Assembly (NCBI RefSeq): GCF_003627955.1
Contig: NZ_RBWS01000006.1
Coordinates: forward strand, 62,001-126,000
DNA from: Sphingobacterium puteale
Lineage (GTDB): Bacteria > Bacteroidota > Bacteroidia > Sphingobacteriales > Sphingobacteriaceae
Reading direction: 5' to 3'
Length of the DNA stretch: 64,000 bases
The notes beneath the pieces are model-generated. The model was not told the DNA's origin. It saw only the letters and a list, made by a program, of their open reading frames with translations, and did not search any database. Shown in pieces: positions 53,125 through 62,489 of the stretch. Within the stretch, counting starts at the first letter, position 1, and the number at the start of each line of letters is the position of its first letter. The position numbers and the translations under genes are program-made.

Positions 53125-56100
53125 ATGAACAACCTAAAAATTGTTTCTTTGTATACGGTGTTGAGCGTTGCGCCAACATTGTTATACGCCCAGGGGAAAA
53201 TTTCGGGACAGGTCTTGAATCAGGCCAATGAGCCTATCGTAGGTGCAACTGTAACGATAGAAGGCGGAGGTAAGGGGATTTCAACAGACAAATCGGGGAA
53301 ATTTGAACTGAATGCCGCTAAAGGGGTACTTGTTGTCTCTTTCATCGGCTACAAAACCTATAGACTCCCCTTGAACGAAACTACAAATCTGACCATTCGG
53401 CTTGAAAAAGATGACCGTGTGCTGGAGGATGTCGTGGTGGTGGGTTATGGCACGCAAAGAAAAGCGACGTTGACGGGTTCCATATCTGAAGTGAAGGGCA
53501 AAGATATCGTGAAAAGTCCACAGCCTAATTTATCCAATTCGCTCGCCGGACGTTTTTCTGGCGTGGTAATCAACAACCGGAGCGGTGAGCCCGGTTATGA
53601 CGGTTCATCCATTACGGTACGTGGACAGGCAACTACAGGAAGTAATGATGTATTGGTTGTCGTAGATGGTGTACCCGGACAAATAGGTGGCCTGGAGCGT
53701 CTGGATCCAAACGATATTGAAAGTATTTCGGTTCTGAAAGATGCTTCAGCGGCAATTTATGGTAACAGGGCAGCAAATGGGGTTATTTTAGTCACGACCA
53801 AACGTGGAAAAAGTGGCAAACCTTCAATCACCTATAGCGGAAATCTCGGTGTCAGTTCGCCGACACGGTTGCCTAAAATGGCTGATGCCGCAACTTATGC
53901 CATTTTAAGGAACGAAATTGCTTATGGAAATAGTTCTTCCGGAGGAATGAATCAGATTTATTCAGCAGAACAGATTCAAAAATTTAGAGACGGATCTGAT
54001 CCACTGTTATACCCCAATACTGATTGGGCAGATGTCACCTTGAAAAAAGCTGCAATACAAAGTCAGCACAATCTGTCTGTCGCAGGCGGGACCGAAGATA
54101 TGCGATATTTTATGTCTTTGGGGTCGGTCTATCAGGATGGTTTATACAAAAATGGGGTCACAAAATATAAGCAGTATAATTTCAGAACAAATCTCGAAGC
54201 CAATGTAACCGATCGTTTTAAGGTCGGACTCTCTCTTTCGGGAAGACAGGAAGACCGTAAATTCCCCATCGCATCTGCCGGAGATATTTTTCGTTCCATA
54301 TATAGAGCTTATCCTACAGTAAGCGCATATTATCCAAATGGCTTACCGACGCGTGGCATTGAGGGATCCAACCCCGCCTTAATGGTCACGGATATCGGTG
54401 GGACGGTAGATAATCCCAAACAGGTGTTCAATGGCATACTCAAAGCGAGCTATCAGCTTCCTTGGGTACAGGGCCTATCCGTAGATGGTTTTCTTTCGGT
54501 TGACAAATCCGCAAATTTTAGCAAAAACTTCAGTGTGCCCTATGTGTTAAATGCGTATGACCCGGCAAAAAACACTTACGAAGAATCTATTGTCGGCGGA
54601 AATAACAATAAGGCTACATTGACCGAATCACATACCAATGAATCCTTGATTACAAGCAATATAAAGCTGAATTTTGAACGTAGCTTTGGTGCCCACGCAA
54701 TCAATGCTTTTGTAGGATATGAGCAAAGTAAAAGGCATTTGGAATATTTTGACGCGCAGCGTTTTAATTATCTTTCCAACCAGTTGCCTGAATTATCACA
54801 GGGTGGTTCCGCTGCGACAGATTACCTCAATTCAGGTTATAGCTCAAATTATACACGGCAAAGTATCATAAGTAGATTAGCTTACAATTATAACGAGAAG
54901 TACTTGTTTGAAGGGCAGCTCAGGGCAGATGGTTCTTCGATTTTCCCCGCAGGCAAGCGCTGGGGCTATTTCCCTTCGGTATCCGCTGGATGGCGAATCA
55001 GCAAAGAAGAGTGGTTTGCCGACAAGATCGGATTTTTAGATGACCTGAAACTTCGCGCCTCTTATGGTACCCTTGGTAACGATAATGTGGATGGATTCCA
55101 GTTCTACGATAACTATACCCTGGTAGGAAATGGTCTGGTCGCGCTGCTAAATGAAAAAAGCCAGATCGAACCCAATGTCAAATTGGCGAAATTAGCCAAT
55201 CCTGATATAACCTGGGAGGTGTCCAAGAAGCTGGATATCGGATTGAATGCGCAATTTCTTAAGAATTTTACGATAGAGGCCATTTATTTCAAACAAAAGA
55301 GATCGGATATTCTGACAGAAAGGAATGCGTCGATACCAGCAACCTCAGGTATTGTCAATCCATACAAAGAGAATAGTTCCAAACCGCTTGTTCCTTCGGA
55401 GAATATTGGTAAGGTGAATAGCGAAGGATTTGAAGGAACCTTATCGTATCAAAGGCCAGGCGATTTTAGCTGGGGAGTATCCGGAAATTTTACCTTTGCC
55501 AAAAGTAAAATTATCTTTATTGATGAGGCCAGCGGCACGTTGGACTACCAACGTCAGACGGGAAGACCATTGGGAACCTATCTGCTCTATAATGCGATTG
55601 GACTAAACCGAAGCGAAGCAGATCTCAGCGTGTCGCCACAGGCGCCCGGAGCACAGGTCGGGGATCTGATTTATCAGGATTATAACCAAGATGGTAAGGT
55701 TACCGCAGATGATATGATCCGGACAAAATATGGCAATATTCCCCAGATTACCTATGGTTTCAATTTGAATGCGGCTTACAAAAATATGGATATATCTATT
55801 CTTTTTGCTGGGCAGGCTAAAGTAAGTCAGCACGTGCTTCCAGAGTCAGGAACTGTAGGAAACTTTTACAGTACCTGGGCCGACAATCGTTTTAACGAAG
55901 TCAATAACCCGAATGGAATCTATCCGAAAGTTTCTGAACGCGCCTCTTCAGCCGTGAGCGGTGGCTTATATAATAACACCTTTTGGTTGAATAATGCGTC
56001 CTTTTTGCGTTTAAAAAATGTCGAGATAGGATATACTTTGCCTACTGAGGTCTTATCGAGGCTGAAATTGGGCGGGCTTCGATTTTATGTCAACGGATTT

Positions 56101-56214
56101 AATCTCTTGACCATCACAAAAGTGAAGGACTATGATCCGGAAGGGAATAGCGGTAGCGGTCAATTCTATCCGCAACAACGTATTATTAATATAGGTGCAA
56201 ATTTGAAATTTTAA
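53125..56214 (+). CDS. SusC/RagA-type TonB-linked outer-membrane transporter
   Basis: Outer-membrane importer of oligosaccharides, 1029 residues. Signal peptide (MNNLKIVSLYTVLSVAPTLLYAQ), a carboxypeptidase-like regulatory domain (about 25-100, ISGQVLNQANEPIVGATVTI), a TonB box region (LEDVVVVGYGTQRKATLTG), the plug (SITVRGQATTGSNDVLVVVDGV, NRAANGVILVTTKRG) and the barrel, ending in IINIGANLKF. Unlike the 29.7-kb copy it has no STN domain, consistent with control by an HTCS instead of sigma/FecR. SusD follows after 15 bp. Confidence 0.95.
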   Translation: MNNLKIVSLYTVLSVAPTLLYAQGKISGQVLNQANEPIVGATVTIEGGGKGISTDKSGKFELNAAKGVLVVSFIGYKTYRLPLNETTNLTIRLEKDDRVLEDVVVVGYGTQRKATLTGSISEVKGKDIVKSPQPNLSNSLAGRFSGVVINNRSGEPGYDGSSITVRGQATTGSNDVLVVVDGVPGQIGGLERLDPNDIESISVLKDASAAIYGNRAANGVILVTTKRGKSGKPSITYSGNLGVSSPTRLPKMADAATYAILRNEIAYGNSSSGGMNQIYSAEQIQKFRDGSDPLLYPNTDWADVTLKKAAIQSQHNLSVAGGTEDMRYFMSLGSVYQDGLYKNGVTKYKQYNFRTNLEANVTDRFKVGLSLSGRQEDRKFPIASAGDIFRSIYRAYPTVSAYYPNGLPTRGIEGSNPALMVTDIGGTVDNPKQVFNGILKASYQLPWVQGLSVDGFLSVDKSANFSKNFSVPYVLNAYDPAKNTYEESIVGGNNNKATLTESHTNESLITSNIKLNFERSFGAHAINAFVGYEQSKRHLEYFDAQRFNYLSNQLPELSQGGSAATDYLNSGYSSNYTRQSIISRLAYNYNEKYLFEGQLRADGSSIFPAGKRWGYFPSVSAGWRISKEEWFADKIGFLDDLKLRASYGTLGNDNVDGFQFYDNYTLVGNGLVALLNEKSQIEPNVKLAKLANPDITWEVSKKLDIGLNAQFLKNFTIEAIYFKQKRSDILTERNASIPATSGIVNPYKENSSKPLVPSENIGKVNSEGFEGTLSYQRPGDFSWGVSGNFTFAKSKIIFIDEASGTLDYQRQTGRPLGTYLLYNAIGLNRSEADLSVSPQAPGAQVGDLIYQDYNQDGKVTADDMIRTKYGNIPQITYGFNLNAAYKNMDISILFAGQAKVSQHVLPESGTVGNFYSTWADNRFNEVNNPNGIYPKVSERASSAVSGGLYNNTFWLNNASFLRLKNVEIGYTLPTEVLSRLKLGGLRFYVNGFNLLTITKVKDYDPEGNSGSGQFYPQQRIINIGANLKF

Positions 56215-56220
56215 GGAGGA
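56213..56220 (+). promoter_or_regulatory. Strong Shine-Dalgarno before susD
   Basis: AAGGAGGA overlaps the susC stop codon (TAA 56212-56214), 9 nt before the susD ATG. Such full anti-Shine-Dalgarno matches are rare in this phylum and would support high SusD output. Confidence 0.6.
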
Positions 56221-56229
56221 ACCTCAGCG

Positions 56230-57945
56230 ATGAAATTTATAACTAAATATATAGTGCCTTTGGCCTTGGGATTGACCGTATTTTCGGCCTGTAACAAAAA
56301 TCTATTGGATGTAACGGCGACTGATCGGATATCGACAGAAGCAATTGAGGCAGATACAGCTGTCTTGGAAGCTTTTATTATCAACAGGTACATCGGTGAA
56401 AAGATTATATCAAATGAAGCGGATGGGACGAATCCTGGATTTGGACGCGGTTTTGAATATGCGCTTTGGTCCTCACTATCTGATGAGTCCATGTATACCA
56501 ATGATGATAACACCTGGCTAATTATTCGGGGGCAGTTGTCTCCTGAAAATTTAGGTGCCGCTGGATCACTTTGGGCACGTAGTTACCGTAGTATCCGTGA
56601 GTGTAATTATGCAAAAAAAGTGCTGTCTACTATTCAGATAAGCTCTTCACACAAACGGCATCTCGAAGGTGAACTACAGTTTATCAGGGCATTTCGGTAT
56701 CACGATCTCATCCGGAACTTTGGTCGCGTCGTCCTGATGGGCGATACCGTGTATGGCCTGAAAGATAATTTAAACACGGTAAGCCTTTTCGAGCGGAAGT
56801 CTATGCAGGAAGGAATGGATTATGTGATAAAAGAGCTGGACGAAGCGATTGAAAAGCTGCCCCAGGATAATAGTGACCAGATCTGGGTGAAAGGCCGGGC
56901 AACGAAAGCCGCTGCCATGGCATTAAAATCAAGATTACTGCTGTATGCAGCGAGCCCACTGTATAACGTGGGAAGCTGGGCCGCAGCGGCCCAGGCAGCA
57001 CAAGACCTGATTTCGCTAAATAAATTCAGCCTCTATACAGCGGGGTACCAATCGCTATTTTTGGTTGACCGGAACCCGGAAACTATTTTCGCCCGTTATT
57101 ATACCAAAAATGCCAATCATGTGCATTTGGAGATTGCCAATGGACCAAACGGCTATGGTGGTTGGGGAGGAAACACGCCTTACCAAAATCTGGTGGATGC
57201 TTATCAGATGAAAAATGGTCAAGCCCCATTTAATGAGGATGGAACTGTAAATACAGCTTCAGGATACGATCCCAATAACCCCTATATCAATCGTGATCCA
57301 CGCTTTGATGCAACAATTCTACACAATGGTTCGATGTACAGAGGACGCGCTGTTGAAACATTTACTCCAGGTGGACAGGATAGCAGGGAGGGAAGGGATA
57401 ATTGGAATACATCCAAAACCGGTTATTATCTACGCAAGTTTATGAATGATGCATATCCGCTGGAAAACCCATGGGGAAATGCAGGATTTCAACCCTGGAA
57501 TTATTTTCGTTATGCCGAAATTCTACTAAATTTTGCAGAGGCGGCCAATGAGGCCTACGGCCCGGATGTACTACCCCAAGGCAGTACTCTTACCGCTAGA
57601 CAGGCCTTAAATTTAGTTCGGACAAGACCTTCTGTCGAGATGCCTGAAATCCCCGTTGGAAAATCGAAAGATGAATTTAGAAAACTGTTGCGTTACGAAC
57701 GCCGGATAGAGCTGGCCTTCGAGGAACACCGTTTTTATGACGTAAGGAGATGGAAAATCGCCAACATAACAGAGAATGCGCCAGCTGCCGGAATGACGGT
57801 AACAAAAGGAAGCAATGGGCTTACCTATACGCGAAAAGAGGCATTATCGGGCCGCCGTTTTGAAGAAAAACATTATTGGCTTCCGATACCGCGGGCAGAT
57901 ATTTTGTCCTCGAACGGACAACTGGAACAAAATCCAGGTTATTAA
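56230..57945 (+). CDS. SusD/RagB-family lipoprotein
   Basis: Surface glycan-binding lipoprotein of 571 residues, partner of the SusC above. Signal with lipobox Cys at residue 20 (LALGLTVFSACNKNLLD), TPR-like core and the family's closing blocks RYERRIELAFEEHRFYDVRRWKIAN and HYWLPIPRADI...QNPGY. The start is set by the strong purine-rich AAGGAGGA at 56213-56220, 9 nt before the ATG; it overlaps the susC stop codon. The locus order SusC-SusD-hydrolases is the usual one. Confidence 0.96.
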   Translation: MKFITKYIVPLALGLTVFSACNKNLLDVTATDRISTEAIEADTAVLEAFIINRYIGEKIISNEADGTNPGFGRGFEYALWSSLSDESMYTNDDNTWLIIRGQLSPENLGAAGSLWARSYRSIRECNYAKKVLSTIQISSSHKRHLEGELQFIRAFRYHDLIRNFGRVVLMGDTVYGLKDNLNTVSLFERKSMQEGMDYVIKELDEAIEKLPQDNSDQIWVKGRATKAAAMALKSRLLLYAASPLYNVGSWAAAAQAAQDLISLNKFSLYTAGYQSLFLVDRNPETIFARYYTKNANHVHLEIANGPNGYGGWGGNTPYQNLVDAYQMKNGQAPFNEDGTVNTASGYDPNNPYINRDPRFDATILHNGSMYRGRAVETFTPGGQDSREGRDNWNTSKTGYYLRKFMNDAYPLENPWGNAGFQPWNYFRYAEILLNFAEAANEAYGPDVLPQGSTLTARQALNLVRTRPSVEMPEIPVGKSKDEFRKLLRYERRIELAFEEHRFYDVRRWKIANITENAPAAGMTVTKGSNGLTYTRKEALSGRRFEEKHYWLPIPRADILSSNGQLEQNPGY

Positions 57946-58047
57946 TGTTAATCAATCAAAAAAAGACATACGCGATGCGCTGGGACCTCTTTCGGAACCA
58001 GCGCATTGTTGTCAGATCAAGCAACCTTTTACTAAATTATTTTATAC

Positions 58048-59949
58048 ATGCGATTTACGGTTATAGCATTTTTATTGATAAATATTGCGGCATCGGCATA
58101 CGCGCAGGCCTATCGCCATGGGCCTACCGAAAAGGATTTTGCCGGTTATTTATTTGCTTATTTTAAGGGTAATGCGGTGGCCGATGAAGCGGTCTGTTTT
58201 GCCATTAGCACCGATGGTTATACGTACCGTGCGCTGAACGGTAACCGTCCGGTACTGGATTCGAAGACCATCAGTAAAACCGGAGGTGTCCGGGATCCGC
58301 ACATCCTTCGGGCTGAAGATGGAAAGACTTTCTATATGGTACTGACCGATATGACCTCCGCCAAAGGCTGGGATTCCAATCGCGGTATGGTCCTGCTAAA
58401 ATCGCAGGATCTGCTGCACTGGTCCCATCGGGCCATCGATTTCCAGCAGCGATTTACTGGGCAGGAAGATCTGAAGCGCGTATGGGCGCCACAGACCATT
58501 TTTGATGCGGCAGCAGGAAAATATATGGTCTATTGGTCCATGCAACATGGGAATGGTCCGGATATCATTTATTACGCCTACGCGAATAAAGATTTTACCG
58601 ATTTTGAAACAGAGCCAAAAGTGCTCTTCATGCCTAAAAATGGCAAATCCTGTATTGATGGCGATATTATCGAAAAGAACGGACTCTTTTATCTTTTCTA
58701 CAAAACGGAAGGGCACGGCAATGGGATCAAACTTGCCATGACGGACTCCCTGACTTCGGGAAAATGGATCGAACAGCCTGGTTATAAGCAGCAAACAAAG
58801 GATGCCGTGGAGGGATCAAGTGTTTTCAAGCGAAACCAGTCGGACCAATATATCCTGATGTATGATGTGTATGGTAAAGGAAAATACCAATTCTGTATTT
58901 CCGATGATCTCGATCGTTTTAAAGTGATCGACCAAGAGATTGATATGGATTTTCATCCCCGTCACGGAACCATCATACCGCTTTCCAGAGAGGAGCTGAT
59001 CCGGTTGACGGCAAAGTGGGGCAAACCCAAGGATATACCATTTGCGTTCAAAAAGAACCCTATTCTGGACGGTTACTATGCAGACCCCGACATCTTGTAT
59101 GCTAACAAGACCAAACGATATTATATCTATCCCACAAGCGATGGCTTTGATGGCTGGGGTGGCTTTTATTTTAAGACTTTTTCTTCCGCCGATCTGATCC
59201 ATTGGAAGGATGAGGGTGTCATCCTGGACCTTAAAAAAGAGGTTCCCTGGGGACCGAGTCATGCATGGGCGCCAACGATCACCGAGAAAAAAGTTAAAGG
59301 CGACTATAAATATTACTACTATTTTACGGCGGCGCAGAAAATCGGTGTCGCCGTAGCGGATCAGCCAACGGGGCCCTTCAAGGATTCGGGTAGGCCCTTG
59401 ATCGACTTCAAACCTCCGGGGGTAACCGGGGGTCAGGAGATCGATCCCGCGGTGTTCAATGATCCCAAGTCGGGTAAAAGCTATTTGTATTGGGGGAATG
59501 GCTACCTTGCCGTTGCCGAACTAAATAAAGATATGGTCTCCATCAAAAAGAATACAATAAAGGTATTGACACCCGACAAAACATTTCGTGAAGGGGTATA
59601 TGTGATCTTTCGCAATGGAATATACTATTTTCTTTGGTCAGAAGATGATACCCGCAGCGAGAATTACCGGGTTCGCTATGGGACATCAACCTCTCCCTAT
59701 GGGCCAATCCAGGTGCCTGAGAACAATCTGATCTTGCAAAAAGATCCGGCGAAAGGAATCTATGGTACTGGTCATAACTCGATCTTGCAGGTTCCCGGAA
59801 CCGACGAATGGTATATTGTCTATCATCGGTTTAATTATCCAAATGGGATCAGGATGGGGGATGCAGCAGGTTTCCATCGGGAAGTATGCATGGATCGGCT
59901 TTATTTCGATGCGAATGGCCAGATCGTACCTGTAATTCCAACCCATTAA
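58048..59949 (+). CDS. GH43 family protein with two five-bladed propeller domains
   Basis: Secreted GH43-clan enzyme of 633 residues (signal peptide MRFTVIAFLLINIAASAYAQ) built from two propellers. Domain 1 (about 30-330): base D83 in VRDPHIL, D206 in SCIDGDI, E255 in AVEGSS. Domain 2 (about 340-633): D346 in GYYADPDIL, D466 in QEIDPAVF, E515 in REGVYVI. Both triads look complete. GH43 members cleave arabinosides, galactosides or xylosides; which of these each domain takes cannot be fixed here. The next gene is a GH2 enzyme 33 bp downstream, and the upstream SusD ends about 100 bp before it, so all are one operon. Confidence 0.92.
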   Translation: MRFTVIAFLLINIAASAYAQAYRHGPTEKDFAGYLFAYFKGNAVADEAVCFAISTDGYTYRALNGNRPVLDSKTISKTGGVRDPHILRAEDGKTFYMVLTDMTSAKGWDSNRGMVLLKSQDLLHWSHRAIDFQQRFTGQEDLKRVWAPQTIFDAAAGKYMVYWSMQHGNGPDIIYYAYANKDFTDFETEPKVLFMPKNGKSCIDGDIIEKNGLFYLFYKTEGHGNGIKLAMTDSLTSGKWIEQPGYKQQTKDAVEGSSVFKRNQSDQYILMYDVYGKGKYQFCISDDLDRFKVIDQEIDMDFHPRHGTIIPLSREELIRLTAKWGKPKDIPFAFKKNPILDGYYADPDILYANKTKRYYIYPTSDGFDGWGGFYFKTFSSADLIHWKDEGVILDLKKEVPWGPSHAWAPTITEKKVKGDYKYYYYFTAAQKIGVAVADQPTGPFKDSGRPLIDFKPPGVTGGQEIDPAVFNDPKSGKSYLYWGNGYLAVAELNKDMVSIKKNTIKVLTPDKTFREGVYVIFRNGIYYFLWSEDDTRSENYRVRYGTSTSPYGPIQVPENNLILQKDPAKGIYGTGHNSILQVPGTDEWYIVYHRFNYPNGIRMGDAAGFHREVCMDRLYFDANGQIVPVIPTH

Positions 59950-59982
59950 TAGCAATCAGATCAACCTAAACGACTACATAAC

Positions 59983-62484
59983 ATGAGCATAATAATTAAA
60001 AATATAGCGATCCTTGCGGCGTCAGTTTTAACCGGGCTGAGCTCCGTTTACGCCCAGCCGGGTTTTGGTGTCGCGCAGCGTATCAATGTAGACTGGCAGT
60101 TCCAGTTAGAAACCGCAGGAGCAGGGCAAAGCGCAACAGCACTAAACGAGCAGGCCTGGAAATCGGTTAGGCTACCCCATGACTGGGGCGTAAAGTACCC
60201 CTTGAGTCCAAATCTCGCCAGCGCCACGGGATATTTACCCGGGGGGATAGGCTGGTACCGAAAACAACTGGCCATACCTGCTGAAGACCAAGGAAAGAAG
60301 ATCTTTCTTTATTTTGAGGGTGTTTACAACCGCAGTGAAGTTTTTGTCAACGGCAAATCTGTCGGCAAGCGCCCCAATGGCTATGTATCATTTTCCTATG
60401 ATATCAGCCCGTACATTGAATTTGGGAAGGAAAATACCATTGCGGTCAAAGTCGACCATAGCAAAAGCGCGGATTCGCGCTGGTACACAGGATCCGGAAT
60501 CTACCGCGATGTTTGGCTCGTCAAGGCCGATCAGGTGCATCTGGATCAATGGGGAGTATATGCCTATCCGGAAATCAAGGGCAGGAAAGGCGTGCTCAAT
60601 ACCGAAACTACGGTGGTCAACAGTTCGTCCCAGCGTAGCGCTGTTACCGTGCAGCAGGAGCTCATCGATGCCGAAGGTAGGCTTGTTGAGAAAAAATCCG
60701 GGCAGCTTACGATCGCTGCTACCGATAAAGCACGCCTGGATCTGAAATTGACAGCATCAAATCCAAAGCTGTGGAACTTAGCGCAGCCCATACAATACAC
60801 CTTGCGGACAACAGTATGGCAAAATGGCAAGCAGATCGATCAGTCCGAAGTAAAGACAGGCTTTAGGACTTTTACCTTTGATCCGGATAAAGGCTTTGCC
60901 TTAAACAAGCAATGGATGAAAGTAAAAGGTGTCTGTTTGCATCACGATGCCGGTGTACTCGGTGCCGAGGTGTACCCTGAGGTGTGGCGGCGGCGCCTGC
61001 TCACACTGAAATCGCTTGGTGTTAACGCCGTGCGTACGAGCCATAATCCACAGGCAACCTCACTTTATAATTTATGTGATGAGCTGGGCCTGTTGGTCAT
61101 GGATGAAGCATTTGATGAGTGGGAATTTCCGAAGCGAAAGTGGCTGCAGGGCTGGAATGCAGGGGTACCCGGTTTTGAGGGCGCTTACGATTTTTTTGAA
61201 GAGTGGGGGGAGCGGGATTTGGCCGATATGGTCCAAAGGGACCGGAATCACCTGTCGATATTTGCCTGGAGCATAGGCAATGAAGTGGATTATCCCAATG
61301 ATCCCTATTCCCATCCGATTTTGAATGGCGAGAAAAAAGAAGGTGGCTTTACCCAGGCCTCTTATGGCGGTTATAAGAAAGATGCACCGGACGCCATGCG
61401 TTTGGGGGATATTGCCAAACGTCTGGTTGCTGTGGTAAAAAAATACGATCGCAGTCGGGCGGTAACAGCAGGCCTGGCGGGGGTAGCGATGTCTAATGAA
61501 ACGGCCTACCCCGGAGCACTTGATATTGCGGGTTACAATTATACGGAGAGCCGATATCAGGAAGATCACCAGCGTTACCCGAAGCGTGTCATCTATGGCA
61601 GTGAAAATCGGCATGATCTTTCGGCATGGCTGGCTGTACGCGACAATGCGCATATATTTGGACAGTTCCTGTGGACAGGGATCGACTATCTGGGCGAATC
61701 GGGCCGTTGGCCTTCGCGTGGTTTTTATTCGGGCTTACTTGATTTTGCTGGCTTTATCAAACCCAGGGGATATTTTCGCCAGTCTTTGTGGGCAGAAAAA
61801 CCCATGGCTTATTTGGGAACCTATCCATTGGCCGGGGCAACTGGTACGACAGATGTGTGGTCCGCTTTGGAAGCCCAGCAGGAACAACAAAAGAATGAAA
61901 GACCCTCCATGGATGCCTGGCCGATCTGGAATTATCAGGACGGGCAGCTTATCCGGGTAGTCTGCTATACCAATAGTGCTGCAGCCCAGCTAACACTGAA
62001 TGGACAGACCGTGGGTGATGAGAAAAAATACGATGAGAAAACAGGGATTATCTTTTGGGATGTCCCTTATGCCACTGGTAAACTGGAAGTGATCGGGCTG
62101 GACGGCAATGGCAAAGAAGTTGTTCGCCATGCGATTCAATCGAGCCAGCGGCCGGCATCCATTCAGGCGGTGCTTGTTGGGGATCCGTTGATCAAAGCAG
62201 GTGGGCTGCTGCAGCTGATGGTGCAGCTTGTCGATGATAAGGGCATTCCCGTGGTTCTTTCGGAAGATGAAATTACCTGCGATATTGCCGGGAATGCGCG
62301 TTTATTGGGTATGGAGGCCGGAAATAATGCTGATATGGGCGATTATACGGATAATAAACAGCGGGTCCATCAAGGCAAAATGATCGTTTATGTACAATCA
62401 ACGGGCAAAGCGGGTGACCAGATTACCATTCGGTTGAGCTCCCCTTGGCTGAAAGCCGCCACGGTATCCTATAACGTTAACTGA
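59983..62484 (+). CDS. GH2 beta-galactosidase-like enzyme
   Basis: Secreted GH2 enzyme of 833 residues (signal peptide MSIIIKNIAILAASVLTGLSSVYAQ). N-terminal sugar-binding jelly roll (about 30-190, RLPHDWGVKY, RWYTGSGIYRDVWL), immunoglobulin-like domain (about 195-290), barrel (about 295-590) with RTSHNPQATSLYNLCDELGL, acid/base E434 in SIGNEVD and nucleophile E541 in YGSENR, then two C-terminal beta domains. The sequence fits beta-galactosidase or a related beta-glycosidase. It is last in the operon started by susC and converges on the GH127-type gene with only 5 bp between stops. Confidence 0.94.
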   Translation: MSIIIKNIAILAASVLTGLSSVYAQPGFGVAQRINVDWQFQLETAGAGQSATALNEQAWKSVRLPHDWGVKYPLSPNLASATGYLPGGIGWYRKQLAIPAEDQGKKIFLYFEGVYNRSEVFVNGKSVGKRPNGYVSFSYDISPYIEFGKENTIAVKVDHSKSADSRWYTGSGIYRDVWLVKADQVHLDQWGVYAYPEIKGRKGVLNTETTVVNSSSQRSAVTVQQELIDAEGRLVEKKSGQLTIAATDKARLDLKLTASNPKLWNLAQPIQYTLRTTVWQNGKQIDQSEVKTGFRTFTFDPDKGFALNKQWMKVKGVCLHHDAGVLGAEVYPEVWRRRLLTLKSLGVNAVRTSHNPQATSLYNLCDELGLLVMDEAFDEWEFPKRKWLQGWNAGVPGFEGAYDFFEEWGERDLADMVQRDRNHLSIFAWSIGNEVDYPNDPYSHPILNGEKKEGGFTQASYGGYKKDAPDAMRLGDIAKRLVAVVKKYDRSRAVTAGLAGVAMSNETAYPGALDIAGYNYTESRYQEDHQRYPKRVIYGSENRHDLSAWLAVRDNAHIFGQFLWTGIDYLGESGRWPSRGFYSGLLDFAGFIKPRGYFRQSLWAEKPMAYLGTYPLAGATGTTDVWSALEAQQEQQKNERPSMDAWPIWNYQDGQLIRVVCYTNSAAAQLTLNGQTVGDEKKYDEKTGIIFWDVPYATGKLEVIGLDGNGKEVVRHAIQSSQRPASIQAVLVGDPLIKAGGLLQLMVQLVDDKGIPVVLSEDEITCDIAGNARLLGMEAGNNADMGDYTDNKQRVHQGKMIVYVQSTGKAGDQITIRLSSPWLKAATVSYNVN

Positions 62485-62489
62485 TGGGC

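Noticed and set aside
57815-58166. Two short plus-strand frames across the susD/GH43 junction
   Set aside because: They are shifted readings of the susD and GH43 genes and carry no independent signal.
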